A stretch of DNA of 11,800 nt, from contig CAJZDJ010000066.1 of the NCBI GenBank assembly GCA_915063485.1, forward strand, positions 1 to 11,800, given 5' to 3'. The translations under genes and the position numbers were made by a program. The notes beneath the pieces were generated by a model, which was not told the DNA's origin, did not search any database, and was given only the letters and a program-made list of their open reading frames with translations. Shown in pieces: positions 1-4,877 of the stretch. Each line of letters opens with the position of its first letter. The first letter of the stretch is position 1. This DNA is from an uncultured Actinomyces sp. GTDB taxonomy: Bacteria > Actinomycetota > Actinomycetes > Actinomycetales > Actinomycetaceae.

Positions 1-137
1 ATTTTGATATAGATACTAAAAACAATCCTGAGTTGTATGCGCCATTAGTTAAGTTCTGTAAAGACAAGGGCACTAATGCCACTTTGAAGCGTTATCCCAG
101 GACACAGATCGTTCAAGACTTTATAGTGAAAGGATAG
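1..137 (+). CDS. C-terminal end of a tandem membrane protein paralog (5' truncated by window)
   Basis: An open frame enters from the left edge (first full codon at position 3) and ends at TAG 135-137, giving 44 residues. It matches the C-termini of the next two genes: the core YAPLVKFCKDKGT, then a KRYP motif and a final F-x-V-K. The second cysteine of the family's conserved pair (KFCK) is present. The next gene starts 3 nt after this stop, and its ribosome binding site AAAGGA (129-134) lies inside this reading frame, so the two are very likely cotranscribed. The DNA of 1-75 is almost identical to 1353-1427 in the third copy. I do not recognise the family; the membrane part of this copy lies outside the window. 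Confidence 0.8.
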   Translation, partial: FDIDTKNNPELYAPLVKFCKDKGTNATLKRYPRTQIVQDFIVKG

Positions 138-140
138 CTT

Positions 141-791
141 GTGAGCAAAAAATCTAAAGAGTCTGTAGGTGGGTTTGGTTTATTCATTGTCCTATTTTTT
201 GGCTACAATTTTTTAGTGTCGCTGGTGCGTAAATTTGTGCCAAGGGTTGGCCCGGAGTCGCTGGCGTCAGAACTTATGGTTAACTCTTTCACTATACCGT
301 TAGGTTTAGTGTTAGTGCCGGTACTATTTTTCTGTATTAAGAGAGCTAAGCAGAGCAAACGTATTGGTGACGGTAAGTTATCTAAATGGCGAGGCTGGGC
401 GTTATTTCTAGCTCTGGTTGAAATTGCCTGTATTGTTTCGCTGCCCTTTGGGTCGTTTGCTCCGGTGCGTGACCTGTTCTCTGGTTCTGAAGTGATCAAT
501 GTTAAGGGGTGCCAAAACTATTTCACAGAAAAAGAAGAGCATGGTTGGGGATCTAGAAAAGAGAACCGACACACACGCAGCTCTCGAGATGCTAGATATG
601 TGTACTTCACTAGCTTTGATCTAATCACTGATGAAAACAAAGCTATCAATGTTAAATTCACTGATAATCGGAGAAACTCAGAGTTTTATGCGCCAGTAGT
701 TAAGTTCTGTAAAAACAAGGGCACTAGTGCCGTTATGAGTCGCTACCCGCACACCGGTATCATTAAAGAGTTTACTGTTAAAGAAAAGTGA
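141..791 (+). CDS. Three-TM membrane protein with Cys-pair C-terminal domain, tandem paralog 2
   Basis: This 216-residue protein belongs to a family I do not recognise. Hydrophobic segments lie at about residues 10-29, 48-67 and 84-104. The N-terminus (MSKKSK) and the loop between segments 2 and 3 (KRAKQSKR, then KLSKWR) are strongly basic, so the positive-inside rule places them in the cytoplasm and the C-terminal ~110 residues outside. That domain has the conserved motifs KGCQNY (C124), FDLIT, AIN-x-KF, FYAP and KFCKNKGTSAV (C190); the two cysteines could form a disulfide. The GTG start is chosen because AAAGGA ends 6 nt upstream. The stop overlaps the next gene's start by 4 nt (GTGA, 788-791). 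The sequence is AT-rich: line 181-240 is 21/60 G+C and 601-660 is 18/60. Compared with the next copy, it lacks the long Pro/Ser/Gln-rich N-terminus. Confidence 0.85.
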   Translation: MSKKSKESVGGFGLFIVLFFGYNFLVSLVRKFVPRVGPESLASELMVNSFTIPLGLVLVPVLFFCIKRAKQSKRIGDGKLSKWRGWALFLALVEIACIVSLPFGSFAPVRDLFSGSEVINVKGCQNYFTEKEEHGWGSRKENRHTRSSRDARYVYFTSFDLITDENKAINVKFTDNRRNSEFYAPVVKFCKNKGTSAVMSRYPHTGIIKEFTVKEK

Positions 792-1486
792 GTCAGTTCG
801 TGAGCGTAAACCCACCAACTTCTGGCCCCTATCCAAACCAGAGTACTACATCCCTAAATCAGGCAAGCCAGGAGCCTACGCCAGGATCCTGCCTGCCAGT
901 GTTTTTAGGTGTCTTGCTGGTTTTTTGTTACATAGTTGCGGCAGTGGTGTGGGCTAACTTCATGCCAAAAATTGGTCCAGAAAACCTGGGCACAAAACTT
1001 TTGGTTGAAGGCTGCCCGCTAATAGTGGGTCTGCTAGTGCTGCCAGTGTGGATTAGCTGCCTGTGGAATGCTCGTGCAGTAGGTAGCGATACTTCTAGGT
1101 GGCGCAAGTGGGCCCTGATTTTGACGCTGGTTGAAGTCACTTCCTTTATGCTGGTGCCTTTACAAGCAGCTAAACCTGTAGCTGATGCTATCTCTGGCCC
1201 GGATGTAATCGCTATTAAGGGCTGTGATAACTACAGTCAAACCGAGGTTGATCGCTATATCAGCCGCTCATTTACCGGTAAACGTAAAACTAACTTTAAA
1301 TACGCCATTAAGTTTGATCTGGTCACAACCCGTAACGAGGCAATTCATTTTGATTTTGATATAGATACTAAAAACAATCCTGAGTTGTATGCGCCATTAG
1401 TTAAGTTTTGTAAAGACAAGGGCACTAGCGCCGTTTTGAAGCGTTACCCCAACACTGAGATTGTGGAAGACTTCCAAGTCAAGTAG
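788..1486 (+). CDS. Three-TM membrane protein with Cys-pair C-terminal domain, tandem paralog 3
   Basis: This 232-residue paralog of the previous gene differs by a ~33-residue N-terminal extension rich in Pro, Ser, Gln and Asn, with no signal peptide character. Membrane segments lie near residues 36-56, 72-93 and 106-126. The charged RWRKWAL motif before segment 3 and the VGPE/IGPENL motif after segment 1 are shared with copy 2. The C-terminal domain keeps KGCDNY (C146), FDLVT, YAPLVKFCKDKGTSAV (C208) and KRYP. The GTG start overlaps the previous stop in a GTGA tetranucleotide, which suggests translational coupling; its own ribosome site is weak (AAAG-type). A second GTG at 800 is possible. 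The family could be a small sensor, an immunity-type or a cell envelope protein, but nothing in the sequence decides this. Confidence 0.85.
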   Translation: MSQFVSVNPPTSGPYPNQSTTSLNQASQEPTPGSCLPVFLGVLLVFCYIVAAVVWANFMPKIGPENLGTKLLVEGCPLIVGLLVLPVWISCLWNARAVGSDTSRWRKWALILTLVEVTSFMLVPLQAAKPVADAISGPDVIAIKGCDNYSQTEVDRYISRSFTGKRKTNFKYAIKFDLVTTRNEAIHFDFDIDTKNNPELYAPLVKFCKDKGTSAVLKRYPNTEIVEDFQVK

Positions 1487-1491
1487 CCGCC

Positions 1492-1517
1492 AGGGGAGGG
1501 GTTTTATGACAAGATAA
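1492..1517 (+). promoter_or_regulatory. Strong Shine-Dalgarno with a three-codon leader ORF before ndk
   Basis: AGGGGAGGGG (1492-1501) is followed 4 nt later by ATG ACA AGA TAA (1506-1517), encoding Met-Thr-Arg. The ndk ATG lies 5 nt after that stop. The spacing suits initiation at the mini-ORF and re-initiation at ndk, but TATGAC (1505-1510) could equally be a -10 element. This is inference only. Confidence 0.3.
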
Positions 1518-1522
1518 GGCAC

Positions 1523-1957
1523 ATGAGCCAAGTTGAACGTTCCCTGGTCCTAGTAAAACCCGATGGTTACAGCCGTGGCCTAACCGGTGAGGTGCTGCGT
1601 CGCATCGAAGCTAAAGGCTACAAGCTGGTAGCTCTCAAGATCGTAAACGCCACTGAAGAGATTCTCTCGCGCCACTACGCCGAGCATGTCTCCAAGCCCT
1701 TCTACCCGGGCTTGGTTGAGTTCATGACTTCCGCGCCGGTTGTGGCCGTGGTGGTTGAAGGTCAGCGTGTAGTGGAAGGGGTGCGCTCCCTGATGGGCGC
1801 CACCGACCCCACCGTGGCCGCCCCGGGCACGATCCGTGGCGACCTGGCCCGCGCCTGGGACACGCCAGCCATTTTGAACATTGTGCACGGTTCAGATTCA
1901 CCTGCTTCAGCTGAGCGTGAGGTAGCTATCTGGTTCCCCGAACTAGCATCTGCCTAG
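1523..1957 (+). CDS. ndk: Nucleoside diphosphate kinase
   Basis: Ndk transfers the gamma phosphate of ATP to nucleoside diphosphates through a phosphohistidine intermediate and balances (d)NTP pools in the cytoplasm. The 144 residues cover the whole family fold: VKPDG at 11-15 with the ATP-contacting K12, HYAEH-x3-PF at 51-60, GATDP at 92-96, PGTIRGD at 101-107, and the active-site NIVHGSDS with catalytic H122. The loop between RGD and the active histidine (LARAWDTPAILNIV) looks about four residues longer than in the mycobacterial enzyme as I recall it. The ATG is the family's usual start but has only a weak AAGG 3 nt upstream; the strong AGGGGAGGGG (1492-1501) is too far away and instead fronts a three-codon reading frame. 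Confidence 0.96.
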   Translation: MSQVERSLVLVKPDGYSRGLTGEVLRRIEAKGYKLVALKIVNATEEILSRHYAEHVSKPFYPGLVEFMTSAPVVAVVVEGQRVVEGVRSLMGATDPTVAAPGTIRGDLARAWDTPAILNIVHGSDSPASAEREVAIWFPELASA

Positions 1958-2043
1958 TAGCTGGGCGCACCGGAAGCTTTTGCATAGGGCTTAATCCCCT
2001 ATTCATGCTGGTAGAAGCAGGTTTAGGGTGTAAGGGTCCAAGA

Positions 2044-2110
2044 CGCGAAGCGGGGCAGAGTAAATCCCCATCTCCCCGCTTCGCGGCAAGATTTTCTTTT
2101 AAAGGGGAGA
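2044..2110 (+). promoter_or_regulatory. Leader with mutually exclusive hairpins before the 42-codon gene
   Basis: A perfect 12-bp inverted repeat, CGCGAAGCGGGG (2044-2055) and CCCCGCTTCGCG (2074-2085), can extend inward by AGA/TCT past a bulged C. It is followed by a T-rich stretch (2090-2100), so it resembles an intrinsic terminator for ndk. The 3' arm region TCTCCCC (2071-2077) is also exactly complementary to GGGGAGA (2104-2110), which contains the ribosome binding site of the downstream small gene. The two pairings exclude each other, as in attenuators or switches that control ribosome access. Confidence 0.5.
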
Positions 2111-2112
2111 AA

Positions 2113-2241
2113 ATGCAATTAACTAAGCCCGTACTTAAAGAGACTAAACGTGCACTGATCGCAGCGGTGGGGTCAGTGTTTGTGGGGGCCATGATGCTGG
2201 CCGTGGTGGGCTCGGTAGTGTTTCATGCCTTGCTTGGCTAA
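2113..2241 (+). CDS. Small single-pass membrane protein, 42 residues
   Basis: This is a short gene with a strong ribosome site, AAGGGGAG (2102-2109), 3 nt before the ATG. The product has a basic cytoplasmic-looking N-terminus (KPVLKETKR, residues 5-13) followed by one hydrophobic helix from about residue 14 to the end, rich in Val, Ala and Gly. The frame is open further upstream to a possible ATG at 2005, but that start has no ribosome site and would translate through the 2044-2085 hairpin, so 2113 is preferred. The gene lies between ndk and ftsY, 40 nt upstream of ftsY. I do not recognise the family; the closeness to ftsY is not enough to assign a role in protein targeting. Confidence 0.6.
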   Translation: MQLTKPVLKETKRALIAAVGSVFVGAMMLAVVGSVVFHALLG

Positions 2242-2269
2242 TTAGCTGCCCTGCCAGGTGGCCTAAGTC

Positions 2270-2275
2270 TAGACT
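2270..2275 (+). promoter_or_regulatory. Possible -10 element (TAGACT) of a leaderless ftsY transcript
   Basis: TAGACT fits the actinobacterial TANNNT -10 pattern and lies 6 nt before the ftsY ATG, which has no recognisable ribosome site. No good -35 box is visible at 17-19 nt upstream, so this is weak. Confidence 0.25.
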
Positions 2276-2281
2276 AAGCTC

Positions 2282-3403
2282 ATGGACTACAGTCTTTTAA
2301 TTTACATCATCGCCGCGTTGGTGGTGGTGCTGGGGGGCGGCTTTGGTTTACGCACCCTACAGCGTCGCCGCGAGCAGCTACCACCTGCGCCAACTCGACC
2401 TGAAATCAGCGCCTCCACGCAGCCGCAAGAATCTGAGCCTGAACCAGCTAGTCAGTACGAAACCCCTGAATCACTACCTGGGCGTATGCAGCGTCTACGT
2501 TCACGCCTGGCCGGTTCAGGAAGCTTTGGCCGCACAGTTTTGGCGGTACTTTCTCGCGGTGACCTCTCTGAGGCTGACTGGGAAGAAATTGAAGACAGCC
2601 TACTGACCGCCGACCTTGGCCTGGAGGTTAGCACTGAGCTGATGGATAAGCTGCGCACGCAGCTAAAGGTGCTAGATAGTAGCGATCCGGCCACCGCCAA
2701 ACAGGTTCTACGCCAGCAGCTTCTAGAGCTGGTAGGCCCCGACATGGACCGCTCACTCAACCTTGAACCCACCCAGGGCACCAACGGTGAACCAGCCCCC
2801 GCCGCCATCTTGATGGTGGGCGTTAACGGCACCGGTAAAACCACCACCTGCGGCAAGCTAGCGCGCGTACTGGTAGCCCAAGACAAGCAGGTGCTTATGG
2901 GGGCCGCCGACACCTTCCGCGCCGCCGCCGCCGAGCAGCTAACCACCTGGGGTCAGCGTGTAGGTGTAGAGGTAGTGCGCTCAGATAAGGAAGGTGCAGA
3001 CCCCGCCTCGGTAGCCTTCGACGCCATCAAGCAAGGCCAAGCCAGCGGCGTCGACGTGGTGCTAGTAGACACCGCCGGGCGCCTACAAAACAAAGCCGGC
3101 CTAATGGACGAGCTAGGCAAAATTAAGCGCGTCATGGAAAAAATCGCCCCCGTCGGCGAAATCCTACTGGTACTAGACGCCACCACCGGCCAAAACGGTA
3201 TGCGCCAAGCCCAAGTGTTCTCTGAAGCTGTAGGTGTTAGCGGCATCGTACTCACCAAACTCGACGGAACCGCTAAGGGCGGCATCGTGGTAACCGTCCA
3301 GCGTGAACTGGGCGTGCCCGTCAAACTAGTGGGCCTGGGGGAGGGGCCAGACGACCTAGCCCCCTTCGACCCGGAAGGCTTCGTAGACGCCCTACTGGCC
3401 TAA
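2282..3403 (+). CDS. ftsY: Signal recognition particle receptor FtsY
   Basis: FtsY is the membrane-docking SRP GTPase that receives ribosome-nascent chain-SRP complexes and hands them to SecYEG. The 373 residues begin with a hydrophobic anchor (about 4-22) and a basic stretch (RTLQRRR), then a short Pro/Glu-rich linker instead of the long acidic A domain of E. coli, as is common in actinobacteria. The N domain covers about 66-155. The G domain has GVNGTGKTT (180-188, P-loop), DTFRAAA (210-216, G2), DTAGR (263-267, G3) and TKLDG (325-329, G4), then the C-terminal GLGEGPDDLAPF. The ATG has no clear ribosome site. Codons shift from mixed G/C endings in the first half to mostly A/C endings after about 3000, where the compositional block that spans the gpsA genes begins. 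Confidence 0.97.
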   Translation: MDYSLLIYIIAALVVVLGGGFGLRTLQRRREQLPPAPTRPEISASTQPQESEPEPASQYETPESLPGRMQRLRSRLAGSGSFGRTVLAVLSRGDLSEADWEEIEDSLLTADLGLEVSTELMDKLRTQLKVLDSSDPATAKQVLRQQLLELVGPDMDRSLNLEPTQGTNGEPAPAAILMVGVNGTGKTTTCGKLARVLVAQDKQVLMGAADTFRAAAAEQLTTWGQRVGVEVVRSDKEGADPASVAFDAIKQGQASGVDVVLVDTAGRLQNKAGLMDELGKIKRVMEKIAPVGEILLVLDATTGQNGMRQAQVFSEAVGVSGIVLTKLDGTAKGGIVVTVQRELGVPVKLVGLGEGPDDLAPFDPEGFVDALLA

Positions 3404-3420
3404 AAGGCACCTCAAATTAG

Positions 3421-3454
3421 ACTGCGGTTTCCCTACAATTAGGGAGGCCGCAGT
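3421..3454 (+). terminator. Strong hairpin after ftsY
   Basis: ACTGCGG (3421-3427) pairs with CCGCAGT (3448-3454), and inner TTTCCCT pairs with AGGGAGG through two G-U pairs, giving a 14-bp stem with a 6-nt loop (ACAATT). It starts 17 nt after the ftsY stop. There is no T tract on the plus strand, so it would be a U-less terminator or a processing or stability element. Confidence 0.6.
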
Positions 3455-3569
3455 TAGTGGTATATAGACACTGCTTTAAAAGGCCCCTTGTTACAAAAAC
3501 TAGATATTTACTAGGTCAAACACCCAAAAGCCGTCTAAACTGTAACCTAGGCGACAAAAGGAGATATTC

Positions 3570-4601
3570 ATGGCGGTAATTACGGTTCTAGGCGCTGGAG
3601 CTATGGGAAGCGCACTTACCCGCCCCCTGGTTGAAGCAGGCTGGCAGGTGCGGCTATGGGGTTCTATTTACGACGACGCCATCCTCGACGCCATCGACGC
3701 CGGCCAAGCCCACCCCACCCTAAAAGAAACCATCAGCCCCGCCGTAACCACCTTCCGTGCCGGCCAACTAGCCCAAGCCGTAAACCAAGCCCAAGTAGTA
3801 GTAATCTCAGTGGCCTCAGGCGCCGTCGTTAGCGTACTTGAACAAGTAGGCCCCTACCTGGGCGGCGTCGAATCCCTATGGCTCACCTCCAAAGGCTTTT
3901 GGCAAACCGAAACCGAAGTAGAACTACTACCAGAGGCAATCAAACAAATCGCTAAAGCTAAAGGCATCGACCTACCCCCGCTAGTAGCCATCGCCGGCCC
4001 CGTAAAAGCCAGTGAATGCGCCAGCGCCAAACCCACCGCCACCGTATTTGCCTGCCGCGACTACGAACTAGCCAAACGCTACGCAAAAACCGTGACCACC
4101 CCCAACTACGCGGTCACCCCCAGCCAAGACGAAATCGGGGTAGAAGTCTGCGCAGCCCTAAAAAACATTTACGCCATCGCTCTAGGTATCGCCGACGGCA
4201 TGAGCGAAGCAGATAAACAACCCCGCGACAACCTACGCGCCGCCATCTTCGTACAAGCAGTCACCGAAATGGCCTCACTATGCCACGCCATGGGGGGAGA
4301 CCTACAAACCGCCTACGGCCTAGCCGGCATGGGAGACCTACAACTAACCTCAACTGCCGGGCGCTCGCGGCTATACGGTCACGCCGTCGGCACCGGCCAA
4401 AACCCACGCCAAGCCCTAGAACAAATGCAATCCCAAGGGCTAACCATTGAAGGCTCACCAGCAGCCCTAATCGCCCACCAACTAGTGCAACAACTAGGCC
4501 TTAACGCACCCCTGCTTGAAGCCGTCTACCAGCTGCTACATGGACACGTAGATGACGCCGGGGCGCTTATTTGTGCAGTAGCCCTAGGGACAGAAGCATA
4601 A
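3570..4601 (+). CDS. gpsA: NAD(P)-dependent glycerol-3-phosphate dehydrogenase, paralog 1
   Basis: GpsA enzymes reduce dihydroxyacetone phosphate to sn-glycerol 3-phosphate for phospholipid synthesis in the cytoplasm. The 343 residues show the Rossmann motif GAGAMG (8-13), a lysine in the TSKGF motif (K108), GPVKASEC (143-150), the catalytic lysine in ALKN (K198), GMGDLQLT (253-260) and the following R265/R267 that bind substrate or phosphate in the family. GAGAMGSALTRPL in place of the usual GAGSWGTALA, together with GPVK, marks a divergent GpsA subgroup. The ATG has AAAAGGAG (3556-3563) 6 nt upstream. The 166-nt gap before it holds the ftsY hairpin and no clear promoter. Gln is almost always CAA in this gene. 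A second, related gene follows about 280 nt downstream. Substrate preference cannot be told from sequence; another 2-hydroxyacid or sugar-phosphate dehydrogenase role is possible. Confidence 0.88.
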   Translation: MAVITVLGAGAMGSALTRPLVEAGWQVRLWGSIYDDAILDAIDAGQAHPTLKETISPAVTTFRAGQLAQAVNQAQVVVISVASGAVVSVLEQVGPYLGGVESLWLTSKGFWQTETEVELLPEAIKQIAKAKGIDLPPLVAIAGPVKASECASAKPTATVFACRDYELAKRYAKTVTTPNYAVTPSQDEIGVEVCAALKNIYAIALGIADGMSEADKQPRDNLRAAIFVQAVTEMASLCHAMGGDLQTAYGLAGMGDLQLTSTAGRSRLYGHAVGTGQNPRQALEQMQSQGLTIEGSPAALIAHQLVQQLGLNAPLLEAVYQLLHGHVDDAGALICAVALGTEA

Positions 4602-4603
4602 AA

Positions 4604-4613
4604 ACCAGCTGGT
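4604..4613 (+). repeat. Perfect 10-bp palindrome ACCAGCTGGT after gpsA paralog 1
   Basis: This self-complementary decamer begins 2 nt after the gpsA stop codon and just before the 14-bp inverted repeat. It is too short to be a good terminator (no loop) and could be an operator or chance. Confidence 0.3.
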
Positions 4614-4615
4614 AC

Positions 4616-4713
4616 TGACTTTGAGCCTTAAAGTCCTCTAGACTTAACCGTGTCGCAACACACAGAAGTGTTACGCCACAGCGATCGACGAAGATCAGAA
4701 AGGCTCAAAGTCA
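4616..4713 (+). promoter_or_regulatory. Long inverted repeat enclosing sub-hairpins; 3' arm covers a ribosome site (candidate RNA switch)
   Basis: TGACTTTGAGCCTT (4616-4629) is perfectly complementary to AAGGCTCAAAGTCA (4700-4713): 14 bp separated by 70 nt. The enclosed segment has further short inverted repeats: AAGTC/GACTT (4631-4635 with 4641-4645), AACAC/GTGTT (4657-4661 with 4668-4672), and GATC/GATC near 4683-4696. The layout is a closing stem around a multi-hairpin junction. The 3' arm contains part of the AGAAAGG ribosome site and the A of the ATG of the 47-codon gene, so closing the stem would block its translation. The alternative of a miniature transposon is less likely because no flanking target duplication is visible. 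Confidence 0.5.
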
Positions 4714-4856
4714 TGCCCTGTGCATACCTAGCCGACGAAGTCTCAGCCCTAGGCGCCGGCGTCCTAGCCATGGCCGCCGTGCAAAGCCAGCTATACCAAC
4801 AACTACGCCAAATCAACGCAGACCTAGACCAACTGCGCACCAACCAAAACGCCTAA
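4713..4856 (+). CDS. Small coiled-coil protein, 47 residues, between the two gpsA genes
   Basis: I do not recognise this family. The reading frame shares the strong A/C-ending codon preference of its neighbours (CAA for nearly all Gln, CTA for many Leu), which supports real coding. The C-terminal half is a clean heptad series with L27, L31, I34, L38 and L41 at 4-3-4-3 spacing, surrounded by Gln, Asn and Asp, so a short coiled coil or helix-mediated oligomer is likely. The N-terminal half (GAGVLAMAAV) is mildly hydrophobic. The frame is open back to a GTG at 4650, but that start has no ribosome site and falls inside the inverted-repeat element. ATG 4713 has AGAAAGG (4697-4703) 9 nt upstream and is preferred. 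It ends 21 nt before gpsA paralog 2 and is probably in one transcript with it. Confidence 0.55.
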   Translation: MPCAYLADEVSALGAGVLAMAAVQSQLYQQLRQINADLDQLRTNQNA

Positions 4857-4877
4857 AAACATTTTCAAAGGAGAAAA

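Noticed and set aside
2452..2946. A 164-codon minus-strand frame antisense to ftsY
   Set aside because: Ser/Arg/Pro-rich shadow of a clearly conserved gene, with no ribosome site or domain.
4650..4712. Upstream GTG start extending the 47-codon protein to 68 residues
   Set aside because: No ribosome site precedes it, the codon bias typical of the neighbours is missing in this part, and it overlaps the inverted-repeat element.
4616..4713. A miniature inverted-repeat transposon
   Set aside because: The 14-bp arms would fit, but no target-site duplication flanks them and the right arm coincides with a ribosome site and ATG, which fits regulation better.
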